Part shown: positions 1 to 8,088 of the stretch, one piece after another | How the letters are laid out: every line of letters starts with the position of its first letter | Numbering within the stretch: the first letter of the stretch is position 1 | Source of the DNA: Candidatus Phosphoribacter hodrii | Lineage (GTDB): Bacteria; Actinomycetota; Actinomycetes; Actinomycetales; Dermatophilaceae | NCBI GenBank assembly: GCA_016707175.1 | Contig: JADJIB010000005.1 | Location: 124,001-188,000, forward strand | Length of the DNA stretch: 64,000 bases | Direction: 5' to 3' | Made by a program: the position numbers and the translations under genes | The notes under the pieces: model-generated | The model's input: the letters and a program-made list of their open reading frames with translations, nothing else | What the model was told of the DNA's origin: nothing | Database searches by the model: none

Positions 1-197
1 CCGAGCAGACGAGCGAGGTAGGCCACCAGCCGGCGTGCACCAAGCGGGCGGTCGGCCCGGTCGGCCCGGCTGGCTTGGTTGGCCCGGTCGGAACGCGGCC
101 GGTTGCTCCTGCGGGTGCCGTGTCGGTCGACTCCGGCCAGTTCGTAGCGCCGGTCGATCTCGGCCTGGACGATCGACGGGTAGTCGTGCAGGGTCAT
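1..197 (-). CDS. small hypothetical protein, 3' end off the window
   Basis: The reading frame starts at ATG 197-195 and stays open to the left edge, giving at least 65 residues. It begins MTLHDYPSIVQAEIDRRYEL and becomes very rich in Arg and Ala. A strong Shine-Dalgarno sequence (AAGGAGGA on the minus strand, plus positions 201-208) lies just upstream, which fixes the start. Short basic proteins with this kind of helical N-terminus are common in actinobacteria and have no assigned function. I do not recognise a family. The 5' leader carries a perfect 15-bp inverted repeat that partly overlaps the ribosome-binding site. The C-terminus is not in the window. Confidence 0.55.
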   Translation of the reverse strand, partial: MTLHDYPSIVQAEIDRRYELAGVDRHGTRRSNRPRSDRANQASRADRADRPLGARRLVAYLARLL

Positions 198-205
198 GGC
201 TCCTC

Positions 206-245
206 CTTGTCGATGTCGGCGGGTGGTCCTGCCGACATCGACAAG
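206..245. promoter_or_regulatory. perfect 15-bp inverted repeat in the leader of the first gene
   Basis: Arms 206-220 (CTTGTCGATGTCGGC) and 231-245 (GCCGACATCGACAAG) match perfectly around a 10-base spacer. The repeat abuts the Shine-Dalgarno sequence of the minus-strand gene starting at 197. It could be an operator for a dimeric repressor, or an RNA hairpin that hides the ribosome-binding site. The stretch from 246 to 426 contains no convincing gene. A short minus-strand frame there resembles a winged-helix piece (GAALRQLEAAGVLQRD) but has no start and may be a relic. Confidence 0.5.
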
Positions 246-426
246 ATTCGTTCGCTGAGGTGCCGACCCACATCTGGCGAAAGGCGTATCTCGACCCAGC
301 GCCGCTGGCTCTGAGGTACCTCATCCCCTGATCGAGTTCATCCCGCTGCAGCACCCCGGCCGCCTCGAGCTGGCGCAGGGCGGCACCTACTTGGTCTGCC
401 CCATCTGTGTCGACCCCGTGAACAAG

Positions 427-834
427 TCACGAGGGCCACGTCTCGATGAGGGATGGTTGGGATGTGGACCGGGCGAACTTGCCATCGTCCGTCAGCAACG
501 GCAGGTCGAGGGCTTCGGCGAGGGCGACGTAGAAGGCGTCATAGGCAGTGAAGTTGTCGCGCAGCTCGAGGACCCGTCGCTGTAGTGGCTGCAGGAGGTG
601 GCGCTCGATCGGGAGGTCGGCGTAGTCATCGAGCATCTCCCCGGCGCGTTCCCGAGTGATGCGGATCGCCACCTTCGACGTCATGAGCAACCCCCGAAGG
701 GCGGACGTCACTTCGGCGTCAATCAACGCCGGGGCATGAAGACGCCGCTCCCGACTGAATCGCTCACGCAGGGCCGCATCTCCCCGACGGTTCTGCAGGA
801 GCCGCACGACGATCGAGGCGTCGACGACGACCAC
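427..834 (-). CDS. vapC: VapC-family PIN-domain toxin
   Basis: This is a 135-residue PIN domain, the usual size for a VapC ribonuclease toxin. The conserved acidic residues are visible: D5 in VVVDASIVV, E41 in LIDAEV, D99 in AYDAFYVALA and D116 in LLTDDGKFA. Such residues bind Mg2+ or Mn2+ and cleave RNA, often tRNA or rRNA. The GTG start at 834 lies only 2 bases after the stop of the upstream antitoxin gene, so the two are one operon. The target cannot be told from the sequence. Confidence 0.88.
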   Translation of the reverse strand: MVVVDASIVVRLLQNRRGDAALRERFSRERRLHAPALIDAEVTSALRGLLMTSKVAIRITRERAGEMLDDYADLPIERHLLQPLQRRVLELRDNFTAYDAFYVALAEALDLPLLTDDGKFARSTSQPSLIETWPS

Positions 835-836
835 CG

Positions 837-1067
837 CTACCGGCGTCCCTCGGCGATGAAGCCTCGGATGTCCTCGCCGTCGGCCTCCACACCGGCCCGC
901 GACGCGATCCGCTCCAGGACCGCCCCCAACTCGGGCCGGGAGGCGTCGTCGTGGATGAGCTCACGCAGGTAGCTCGACAGCGACATCTTGCGCGCTGCCG
1001 CACGGGCCCGCAGGATCTGGGCGTCCTCGCTCGGCACGTCGCGGACCTGCAAGATCTCTGTGCTCAT
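837..1067 (-). CDS. vapB: VapB/FitA-like antitoxin
   Basis: This 76-residue protein precedes vapC by 2 bases. Its N-terminal half (STEILQVRDVPSEDAQIL, then SLSSYLRELI) has the ribbon-helix-helix pattern of FitA/VapB antitoxins, which bind operator DNA as dimers. The acidic C-terminal half would wrap the PIN toxin. Its start overlaps nothing upstream, and a paired GCATGC site lies 23 bases before it, fitting autoregulation by the antitoxin or the toxin-antitoxin complex. Family by length, position and pattern; not a close match I can name. Confidence 0.82.
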   Translation of the reverse strand: MSTEILQVRDVPSEDAQILRARAAARKMSLSSYLRELIHDDASRPELGAVLERIASRAGVEADGEDIRGFIAEGRR

Positions 1068-1089
1068 GAACCAGGATTCTATCGCCTGC

Positions 1090-1106
1090 GCATGCAGACT
1101 GCATGC
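1090..1106. promoter_or_regulatory. candidate VapB operator
   Basis: GCATGC occurs twice, at 1090-1095 and 1101-1106, separated by AGACT. Each copy is itself palindromic and the pair forms a 17-bp inverted repeat just upstream of the vapB start at 1067. Ribbon-helix-helix antitoxins usually bind such paired sites to repress their own operon. Binding is an inference. Confidence 0.45.
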
Positions 1107-1159
1107 AAAGCATGGCAGGTGCTCTCGCTCCGGGGTCAGGTCTCACGACGGTGGTCTCG

Positions 1160-2041
1160 TCACCTCACGTCGTGCGTGCGGCTCGCTCGCTCGTCGCGGT
1201 ACCGGCTGGGAGGAATACCCACGAGGGTGGTGAAGTCGCGGGTGAAATGCGACTGGTCGTACCAGCCGTAGCGGTGGGCGAGCTCGGTGAGCGAACCGGC
1301 ATACCCGCCGTCGATCGCGGTGACGACGTCGTGCATCCGGTAGCGGGCCAGCACCCACTTCGGCCCGACCCCCACGTAGTGCATGAACCACCTCTGCAGC
1401 GTGCGGCTGGTCACGTGATGGCGCTGCTCGACCTGGGCCACGCTGACGAGCTCCCTGTCGGCCAGCATGTCCGAGACGATCGCGAGCAGCGCACCATAGC
1501 GGTCGTCCACGCGATGAGGTATGCCGCCCAGCGCGGCTTCCGTCGTCGCGAGCCACTCGTCGGGGTCACCGTCGGCGTCGAGACCGGCCAGCGCTGCGAC
1601 CACCTCGTCCGGAACGATCCCCGCAGCCGGGAGGGTCCGGTCCGCCCAGGCCCGCGCCGGACCGACGCCGGTGAGCGCGACGAGACCTCCCGGTCGGAAC
1701 TTGACGCCGAAAACCCACCCGCGGCCTCGGATGTCGACGTCGAAGCGGGACGTGACCACGCCGGTGACCACGACCTGCGTGCCGGTCGCCGCGACCTCGG
1801 GGCGGGGTTGCCCACCCTGCTCCAGGGTGAGCGAACAGGCCGGATGCGGGAGGATCTGGCTCGAGTAGGACACGTCGCCCGGAAGCGACCATCGCAGCAT
1901 CCAGTAGTTCTCCACCCAGCGGGTCATCGCCGGCCCGGCCGGCCAGCGCTCGGTGCGCACGTGCCGCGCCAGGAGATCGGGCCGGAGCACACCGGCCGCG
2001 GTGGCCGTCGCTGGAGTTGTCGGATTAGTCCAAGGCGACAC
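1160..2041 (-). CDS. AraC-family transcriptional regulator
   Basis: The C-terminal 100 residues form an AraC double helix-turn-helix: VSVAQVEQRHHVTSRTLQRW for the first and a GSLTELAHRYGWYDQSHFTRDF segment for the second, ending in GIPPSRYR. The N-terminal domain (about residues 1-190, LLARHVRTERWPAGPA onward, with a GVKFRPGG loop) resembles the sensor domain seen before AraC domains in many actinobacterial regulators. The frame is open further upstream to 2131, but GTG at 2041 leaves a 61-bp divergent promoter to the VOC gene at 2103 and is preferred. It probably controls that gene; the effector is unknown. Confidence 0.85.
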   Translation of the reverse strand: MSPWTNPTTPATATAAGVLRPDLLARHVRTERWPAGPAMTRWVENYWMLRWSLPGDVSYSSQILPHPACSLTLEQGGQPRPEVAATGTQVVVTGVVTSRFDVDIRGRGWVFGVKFRPGGLVALTGVGPARAWADRTLPAAGIVPDEVVAALAGLDADGDPDEWLATTEAALGGIPHRVDDRYGALLAIVSDMLADRELVSVAQVEQRHHVTSRTLQRWFMHYVGVGPKWVLARYRMHDVVTAIDGGYAGSLTELAHRYGWYDQSHFTRDFTTLVGIPPSRYRDERASRTHDVR

Positions 2042-2102
2042 CCGGTCAGCGTAGGCACCGTGAGGTGACCACACGGCATACCGACGAAAGGACCCCCGGA
2101 CG

Positions 2103-2474
2103 ATGTCTGTTGCGACGTTGAAGATGGTCACCCTCGACTCCTCCGACGCGGCGCGCGACGGCGCGTTCTGGCACGCGGTCCTCGGCTGGGAGATCGCCCA
2201 CTCCGGCGACGGCTACGCGATGCAGAGCGGCCCGGGCGGGCTGAGTCTCGGGCTCGGGACGATCCCTGACCACGAGCCGCCTGGTTGGCCGAATCAGCAC
2301 GGCAGCAAGCAGTTCCATCTGGACCTCGCGGTCGATGACCTCGACGCTGCGGCGGTGCGGTGCGTCGAGCTCGGCGCGACGCTCCCCGACGAGCAGCCGG
2401 GCGAGAGCTGGCGGGTCCTGCTCGACCCGAGCGGCCACCCCTTCTGCCTCACCCAAGCCGCCAACTGGGGCTAA
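2103..2474 (+). CDS. VOC-family protein (glyoxalase-like)
   Basis: This 123-residue protein has the two-module vicinal-oxygen-chelate layout: an N-terminal MVTLDSSDAARDGAFWHAVL segment and a C-terminal LLDPSGHPFCLTQ, typical of glyoxalase/bleomycin-resistance/dioxygenase folds. Possible metal or substrate residues include the His of KQFHLDLAVDDL and of GHPFCL. A ribosome-binding site (GAAAGGA) precedes the ATG by about 9 bases. It is divergent from the AraC regulator. The substrate is unknown; many actinobacterial members of this subgroup have no assigned reaction. Confidence 0.85.
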   Translation: MSVATLKMVTLDSSDAARDGAFWHAVLGWEIAHSGDGYAMQSGPGGLSLGLGTIPDHEPPGWPNQHGSKQFHLDLAVDDLDAAAVRCVELGATLPDEQPGESWRVLLDPSGHPFCLTQAANWG

Positions 2475-2504
2475 CCGCTCGCCCCACGCGCGGTTCGCGA
2501 ACGA

Positions 2505-3488
2505 CTAGTGGGTGGCTGCCTCACGCGGACTTGGTATGCCGCTACCCGCCGCGAGCAGGCGTTGCCCGAGGGCGAGGACGGCTGCGCGGACTTCGTCGCC
2601 GTCCTGCACCCGGAAGGGGGCGGGACAGAGGGAGAGTCCCTGGGCGTACATCTCCGGAATACTCGTGGACCCGACCAGCCGGGTCGTGCCGTCCTCGAGC
2701 GCTTCCAGCCGCCCGAGGTGCGTGGGCAGGGATCGGGAGACCTCATCGATGGGCGCGTCGATGACGGTGACGACGTCGTAGGGCCACCCCGAGGCCAGAT
2801 GGCTCTCCAACAGGGCGACGGGATCGACGCCCCGGGGCGGGTCGAACCGTCCCGCCAGCGGGGTGACGGCGTCGACTCGGTCCACCCGGTAGGCCCTGAT
2901 TTCCTGCGTGGGCAAGAGTCGGCACAGGAGGTACCACCGCCGGTGTCTCACGACGACGAACCAGGGCTCGACCTCGACCTCCAGCCGGCGACCTGCCTCT
3001 GTCCGGTAGCGGAGGCGCGCCAGCCGGCCCTCGCTGCACACCTCCACGAGAGCTGCCGTGATCTCCGGATCCGGCCGAGCGGCCGCGCGGTCGGGCACCG
3101 GCGCGGTTGACCTCCGCATCGAATCCGCCTGCGCCGCAACCGCTGTCGGCAGGGCGCGCAGGATCCGAGCGATCGCCGAGCCCACGGGGGATTCGGGATC
3201 AGACACATCGTGATGCCCGTCAAGCGCAGCCATCACCAGAGCCAGCGCCTCCGACGCCCCGAAGTGCAGTGGCGGAAGCCGGATGCCTCGGCCCAGCCGG
3301 TAACCGCCATCCCTTCCTCGAGCCGCCTCGACGGGGATCCCGGCCTCGCGAAGCGTGGCGACGTACCGGCGGGCAGCCCGATCGGTCACGCCGAGGCGTT
3401 CCGCCAAATCGGCTGCGCTGATTCCGGGCCGGCGCTCGATGATCTCGAGCGCCACCAGGGCGCGGGCGGCAGGTGACCCAGACGGCAT
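2505..3488 (-). CDS. WYL-domain (YafY-type) transcriptional regulator
   Basis: The first 60 residues are a DeoR-like winged helix (ALVALEIIERRPGISAADLA, then TDRAARRYVATLREAGIPVE), followed by a central WYL domain (WFVVVRHRRWYLLCRLL) and a C-terminal WCX-like extension. WYL domains bind nucleic-acid-related ligands or act as sensors. At 327 residues the length is normal. The start codon is the ATG inside a GTATGCCG octamer at 3488. It is divergent from the VOC gene at 3542, with a palindromic site between them, so it most likely regulates that neighbour. Confidence 0.88.
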   Translation of the reverse strand: MPSGSPAARALVALEIIERRPGISAADLAERLGVTDRAARRYVATLREAGIPVEAARGRDGGYRLGRGIRLPPLHFGASEALALVMAALDGHHDVSDPESPVGSAIARILRALPTAVAAQADSMRRSTAPVPDRAAARPDPEITAALVEVCSEGRLARLRYRTEAGRRLEVEVEPWFVVVRHRRWYLLCRLLPTQEIRAYRVDRVDAVTPLAGRFDPPRGVDPVALLESHLASGWPYDVVTVIDAPIDEVSRSLPTHLGRLEALEDGTTRLVGSTSIPEMYAQGLSLCPAPFRVQDGDEVRAAVLALGQRLLAAGSGIPSPREAATH

Positions 3489-3502
3489 ACCGAAATCTTA
3501 TC

Positions 3503-3519
3503 CGGACGCAGAACGTCCG
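3503..3519. promoter_or_regulatory. candidate operator between WYL regulator and VOC gene
   Basis: CGGACG at 3503-3508 and CGTCCG at 3514-3519 form a perfect 6-bp inverted repeat with a 5-base centre in the 53-bp gap between divergent starts at 3488 and 3542. YafY-type regulators commonly control a divergent neighbour from such a site. Binding by this particular regulator is an inference. Confidence 0.5.
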
Positions 3520-3541
3520 CTTATGTCTTTACCGTCGTTCC

Positions 3542-3898
3542 ATGACTATCGCTCGCAATCCCGCTTTCGTCCTCGACTGCCCCGACGCCAAGACTCTGGC
3601 GACGTTCTACGGCGCCCTCCTCGACTGGGAGGTGAAGGGGGACGACGGCTGGTGGTCCGTGCGCGCCGAGCATGGCCACTCCATCGGCTTCCAAGAGGTG
3701 GAGGGGTTCACCGCTCCTCGTTGGCCCGGGCAGGAGGTGCCCCAGCAGATGCACATCGATGTCGACGTCGACGACCTCGACACTGCGGAGGCGGCCGTCC
3801 TCGAGCTGGGCGCCACCAAGCATGGCCACCAGACGGGGACGACCTTCCGAGTGTTCCTCGACCCTGCCGGCCATCCCTTCTGCCTCTGCCAAGGCTGA
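3542..3898 (+). CDS. VOC-family protein
   Basis: This 118-residue single-domain glyoxalase/bleomycin-resistance-like protein begins MTIARNPAFVLDCPDAKTLA and ends FLDPAGHPFCLCQG, the same C-terminal signature as the VOC gene at 2103. The two look like paralogues about 1.4 kb apart, flanking the WYL regulator. A longer frame starts at 3473 but would run back into the regulator gene, so ATG 3542 is chosen. Its divergent arrangement with the WYL regulator suggests inducible expression. The substrate is unknown. Confidence 0.85.
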   Translation: MTIARNPAFVLDCPDAKTLATFYGALLDWEVKGDDGWWSVRAEHGHSIGFQEVEGFTAPRWPGQEVPQQMHIDVDVDDLDTAEAAVLELGATKHGHQTGTTFRVFLDPAGHPFCLCQG

Positions 3899-3997
3899 CA
3901 CGTTCGGCGGCCCGCCAAAGCTCCGGGCCTCGAACTCGCCGCAGCTGCCGCGCTCCTTCTCCGGCAAGGCAACTGCGGCGAGGTCAGGGCGCGACAG

Positions 3998-5251
3998 CTA
4001 CTCGGGGTGGGCGCGGAGGTAGCGGCCGAAGTGGGGGACGGTGAAGGCAATCTGGCCGCGCTCGCTGGAGTAGACCAGCCCCTTCTTCATCAGCGAGTCC
4101 CGCGCCGGCGACAGCGACTGTGGCCGCTTGCCCAGCAGCGCGGCCACCTCAGCGGTCGGCACGGCATCTAACTCGACCGACACGTTCGACGCGTATGCCG
4201 CGTCCGCCATCGCTCGCAGGTACTCCCGCTCCGCCGGGGTCGCCCGCTCATACCGGGAGCCGAAGAAGCCCACGGCCAACTCGGCCTCCGCCTCTGGTGC
4301 CGCCATCCGCACATCATCGACAGTGATCTCCGGCCCGACAGCCGCGTCCCACACGGCCTTGCCATAGGCCTGGACGAAGTAGGGATAGCCGGCGGTCACG
4401 GCATACATCTCCCCCAAGGCGTCCGACGACCAAGCGGCGCCTTCCTCGGCAGCGGGTGCGCGCAGCGCGATCTCCGCCGCCTCGGCGTCCAGACGATCGA
4501 TCCGCGAGTAGCGAAACAGCCTCTCCGAGTATGACTTTGACGCCGACAGCACTGCCGGCAGATGCGGCAAACCCGCACCCACGATGACCACCGGCAGCCC
4601 CGATTGTGAGATTTCGTGCGCCGCCGCACACAGTGCCGACACGTCGTCGGCGCCGAGGTCCTGCATCTCGTCGATGAAGATCGCCACCCCCACGCCCCGG
4701 TCGGCCGCGAGCCCGCCGACGTCGCTGAGCAACTCGACGAGGTCGATCTCGATGTCGCCCGAGTCGGCCCGCCCTGACACCGCGGGCACGTCGATGCCAA
4801 CGCTCCAGCGGTCGCGCAGACGACTGGCCCCCGCACTCCCCCGCGCCCCCGCCCCGCCGGCGCCGCGACCGCCACTGGACTCAGGCGACTCACGCTGCGC
4901 GAACGACTTGATCACCCCGAGCACCTGAGCGACCTCGTCCGGCTGCGGATGACCCAACTCGCGCACCGCCATATGCAGCGCCGCCGACAGCGGGCGCCGC
5001 AGCGGCTGATCCGGGCGAGCTTCGAGTTTGCCGGTCCCCCAATGCGCCCGCACGGCCGCTGACCGCAGCGCGTTGAGCAGGACCGTCTTGCCGACACCGC
5101 GCAGCCCGGTCAGCACGACCGAGCGCTCGGGGCGCCCGCGAGAGACTCGCTCGAGCGTCACGTCGAAGGCGTGCAACTGCTCGTCGCGGCCGGCCAACTC
5201 GGGCGGCCGCTGCCCAGCCCCAGGCGCATAGGGGTTGCGGATCGGGTCCAT
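3998..5251 (-). CDS. AAA ATPase (ORC/AAA_16-like)
   Basis: This 417-residue P-loop ATPase has Walker A GLRGVGKT at residues 49-56 and Walker B IFIDEMQ at 191-197. An RFxR-type sensor region (SERLFRYSRIDRL) follows, and a C-terminal winged-helix-like segment begins near AEREYLRAMADAAY. A Gly/Ala-rich linker of about 20 residues sits at 125-145. This is the architecture of ORC/Cdc6-like AAA_16 proteins, used by many stand-alone bacterial ATPases of unknown role. It lies 27 bases after the repaired end of an alpha/beta hydrolase gene on the same strand, so the two are probably co-expressed. Confidence 0.8.
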   Translation of the reverse strand: MDPIRNPYAPGAGQRPPELAGRDEQLHAFDVTLERVSRGRPERSVVLTGLRGVGKTVLLNALRSAAVRAHWGTGKLEARPDQPLRRPLSAALHMAVRELGHPQPDEVAQVLGVIKSFAQRESPESSGGRGAGGAGARGSAGASRLRDRWSVGIDVPAVSGRADSGDIEIDLVELLSDVGGLAADRGVGVAIFIDEMQDLGADDVSALCAAAHEISQSGLPVVIVGAGLPHLPAVLSASKSYSERLFRYSRIDRLDAEAAEIALRAPAAEEGAAWSSDALGEMYAVTAGYPYFVQAYGKAVWDAAVGPEITVDDVRMAAPEAEAELAVGFFGSRYERATPAEREYLRAMADAAYASNVSVELDAVPTAEVAALLGKRPQSLSPARDSLMKKGLVYSSERGQIAFTVPHFGRYLRAHPE

Positions 5252-5278
5252 GATCGGACTGTATGCCGCTGTCCAGCG

Positions 5279-6414
5279 TCAGTCCGAGATTTCCCATACT
5301 GCGCTAGTCCGTGTCGCGCCGGTGCCGATCGACAGTGCGCCCGCACCTTCGCCGCCAAGGTCCGATAGAAGGTCGGATCGGTCAGGTAGGACATGTGGTT
5401 GGCCCCGAGCGACCCGGAGAAGGTGAAGTCCGTGTCGTGCGCCCCAGCCACCCAGCCCTCCGCGCGGAAACTCAACACGTCCGACGAGCTCCAGGCGTTC
5501 CACAGATAGCCCAACCGATCGGCAGGCACCCCCACCACCGACGGCGGCCCTTCGGCCACAAACATCCCCAACTCCGCGAACAAGCCGATCTGCGACGCAC
5601 TCGCGCACCAGAGGTCGACGCGCGGCATACCTCCAGGGACCTCGTCCGCGTAGGCGGTCAGTGCGTCGTAGACCAACTGCCCGCCCATGCTGTGCGTGAG
5701 GACGACGAGCGGCTCATCCTCACCGCAGACGGCCTCGCCCGCCTCGGCCAACCCCGCCAGCACCCGCTCGACGATCGGCCCGGGCGCCCCCGGAACACCA
5801 CGCCCGTCCAGGTAGCGCAGCACGTCGCCGACGAAGACCGGCACCAACTCCTCCAGGGGCCGGCGCACCCCGCCCATCGCGCGGCGCAGGTTGCGCCGCC
5901 TCGCTGCGGTGAAATCCGCACCGACCTGACCCCACGTCCGCGACAATTCCGGCGACGCCTCGACGAGACGCCCGCGGACCTGCTTCAACAGCCAGGACGT
6001 CTGCTTCTTAGGGGTCCTCGCGGCCAGTTGGGCGCGAATCGCCGGGTCGGCCACCGTGGCCCAGGCCGCATCAACCGCTGCCGGCCATTGCGTTGGAGGC
6101 AACGACTCGAAAAGACTCTGCTGCAACGCTTCTCCAAGCTCGGCCGGCGACAGGGCCGCCAGTGTCTCGACCTTGCTCAGAGCCGCCACGGGCGGTTCGA
6201 CCACCTCGTTCGGTTGAGCGCCGAGGTCACCCCAATAGACGCGGATGAGCGCCACTCGCTCGGGCGCGGAGGGCCGCACGGCAGGCGCGACATGCTCGCG
6301 CAACGCAGCCTCGACCATCGGCCAGTCAGCCCCGCGGGTCAGGCGTTGCGCAGCGGCATACTGCGGGTCGTCGGGGTCTCGCACGGCCACGCCGTGGACA
6401 AACACGATGGGCAT
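5279..6414 (-). CDS. alpha/beta hydrolase, likely frameshifted near its 3' end
   Basis: The N-terminus MPIVFVHGVAV carries the HG oxyanion-hole motif. The nucleophile elbow is HSMGG, with Ser about residue 242. The central helical region is unusually long, and the family resembles lipase/esterase proteins. The original frame reads on to 5158, overlapping the ATPase gene by 94 bp with a composition unlike the rest. A one-base shift near 5340 instead gives LSIGTGATRTSAVWEISD and a stop at 5279, leaving a normal 27-bp gap. I take the shorter end as real. The substrate is unknown. Confidence 0.72.
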
Positions 6415-6514
6415 CGCTCACCTCTCCGTGTGTTCGGGCCTCCCTCCACGGTATGCCGCCCACTCACCTCGCGGGGGCTGTCAGCTCCGTGGACGCATCG
6501 ACTCGTGGGCTGGG

Positions 6515-7378
6515 TCAGCCCAGTGCGCGGACCTCAAAGACCTCGACGGGGTGGGCGATGGCGTCCTGCTCGGCAATGAGGCGCATCTCGTCGAAGCCGC
6601 CCTCGTGGGTGGCTTCGAGCACGGCATACATGCTGGCTGCGGTGCGGGACAACGCAACTCGCGGTCCGTCGGTGAGGAAGTGCGCGAGGAAGATCGCGGC
6701 CGTCGCATCGCCGCCGCCGCGGACCGCCATGTCGAGCATCGGCGTGGTGACGATCCAGGCTCCGTCGTCGCTGACGCATGCCATCTGGATCGACCCGGTC
6801 GGAGTCTGCTCGGTCAGCACGCTCGTCACGAGGACCGTCGAGGGGCCGGTCGCGCGCACGGCGGCGACCGCGTCGAGGAGGTCGGCCTCGGTCGAAATCG
6901 TCCGCCCGGCAAGGAATTCCAACTCGAACTGGTTGGGCGTCACCACGTCGGCACTCGGCACGACCGAGTCGCGCAGGAACTCCGGGATGCCCTCGCGGAC
7001 GAAGAAGCCGCGCCCGACGTCGCCCATGACCGGGTCGCAGCAGTAGACCGGGGCGGGTCGGGCGGCGACCTCGCGCGCGGAGCGCACCCGATTAACCGCG
7101 TCGAGGACGACCGCACCCATCGTCTCGGCCCCCATGTAGCCCGAGAGCACGGCATCCAACTCCGCGAACGCCCCGCGCTCCTCGACACCCAAGATGACCT
7201 CGGCGACGTCCGCGGGCGCGATCAGTGGGCCACGCGTCGCCCCATAACCGGTGTGGTTGGAGAACGTCACGGTGAGCACCGGATAGACGTCGTGGCCCAG
7301 CCGCTGCAACGGGAAGACGGCCGCGGAGTTGCCCGCGTGACCGAAGGCCACGTGCGACTGGATGGACAGGATCTTCAT
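6515..7378 (-). CDS. pdxY: pyridoxal kinase
   Basis: This 287-residue protein begins MKILSIQSHVAFGHAGNSAA and has the ribokinase-superfamily ATP site region (VLVTSVL) and the catalytic GGGDATAA segment (GTGD equivalent) near residue 230. CDPVMGD and TPNQFELEFL are signatures of PdxK/PdxY kinases, which phosphorylate pyridoxal in vitamin B6 salvage. Length is normal. The frame is open far upstream, but only the ATG at 7378 gives the family N-terminus. Confidence 0.93.
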   Translation of the reverse strand: MKILSIQSHVAFGHAGNSAAVFPLQRLGHDVYPVLTVTFSNHTGYGATRGPLIAPADVAEVILGVEERGAFAELDAVLSGYMGAETMGAVVLDAVNRVRSAREVAARPAPVYCCDPVMGDVGRGFFVREGIPEFLRDSVVPSADVVTPNQFELEFLAGRTISTEADLLDAVAAVRATGPSTVLVTSVLTEQTPTGSIQMACVSDDGAWIVTTPMLDMAVRGGGDATAAIFLAHFLTDGPRVALSRTAASMYAVLEATHEGGFDEMRLIAEQDAIAHPVEVFEVRALG

Positions 7379-7425
7379 CTCGTATGCCGTTCTGCCAGTG
7401 TGTTTTTCACGCCGCGTGAGGTGCG

Positions 7426-7776
7426 CTAGCCGCGTTCGTCGCCAGCGGCCGACTCCATGGGGCGCCCCGCGGCCTTCCAACTGCGCATCCCGCCCTTGAG
7501 GACGACTGCGTCGATGCCATGGGCGCGCAGATACGCCACCGCCCGGGTCTGCTTCGAGCCGCCCCCACACGACACGGCCAGGGGCCCGGTCGGGGGGACG
7601 GGCAACTCGGTGAGCCGCGAGATCAACTGCGCCAGAGGGATGTTCACCGCCCCAGGAGCGTGCCCGGCCCGCCAGTCGCCGGCGTCGCGCACGTCGAGGA
7701 TGACCGCGTCGTCGGCGAGCGAGCCGACCTCGACGAGCGGCATACCCTCCTGAGGTCCGTCCGGGATCGAGTCCAT
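7426..7776 (-). CDS. rhodanese-like domain protein
   Basis: This is a single rhodanese domain of 116 residues. DDAVILDVRDAGDWRAGHAP and GAVNIPLAQL are typical of the fold. The active-site loop is SCGGGSKQTR, with the catalytic Cys positioned to carry a persulfide. The loop has Lys where Arg is more usual. Likely role: sulfur transfer or cyanide/thiol handling in the cytoplasm. An alternative in-frame start at 7743 lies within a GTATGCCG octamer. It precedes pdxY on the same strand by 47 bases. Confidence 0.88.
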   Translation of the reverse strand: MDSIPDGPQEGMPLVEVGSLADDAVILDVRDAGDWRAGHAPGAVNIPLAQLISRLTELPVPPTGPLAVSCGGGSKQTRAVAYLRAHGIDAVVLKGGMRSWKAAGRPMESAAGDERG

Positions 7777-7844
7777 CCCCCGATCTTCCCATCCCCGCCA
7801 TCAGCGCGGGGCCGCCGCTCCGCCGCCCGCCGCCCGCCGTGCGC

Positions 7845-7891
7845 GATTGTGTGGCTGCAACGGCCCCACAAGCAGTCCCAGCCACACAATC
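7845..7891. repeat. 47-bp imperfect palindromic repeat, copy 1
   Basis: The outer arms are GATTGTGTGGCTG (7845-7857) and CAGCCACACAATC (7879-7891), a perfect 13-bp inverted repeat. The core reads CAACGGCCCCACAAGCAGTC. Copies 2 and 3 lie at 7937-7983 and 9194-9240. The gene-free stretch 7777-8088 holds copies 1 and 2 in C-rich sequence and one GTATGCCG octamer; I see no gene in it. Confidence 0.85.
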
Positions 7892-7936
7892 CCCCGGCGG
7901 CAGCAGCCCGCGACACCCAGCCCCCGCTCCCCCCGC

Positions 7937-7983
7937 GATTGTGTGGCCGCAACGGCCCCACAAGCAGTCCCAGCCACACAATC
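7937..7983. repeat. 47-bp imperfect palindromic repeat, copy 2
   Basis: This copy is identical to copy 1 except for one base in the left arm (GTGTGGCCG for GTGTGGCTG). It lies 92 bases after copy 1 in the same gap upstream of the AbiEi/DUF559-like gene's 3' end. It is followed directly by a GTATGCCG octamer at 7986. Confidence 0.85.
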
Positions 7984-8088
7984 CCGTATGCCGCCCCGTC
8001 ACTGCCGCCCCGTCACTCGCCGCCCGCCACAGCCGCCCGCGCGCCGCCCCCCGCCGCGCACTAGCGGCCCCGCCCGTCACCGCCAACT

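Noticed and set aside
246..426. A winged-helix-like relic on the minus strand
   Set aside because: About 25 residues look like a PadR/MarR-type segment, but there is no start codon or continuation, so I do not call a gene.
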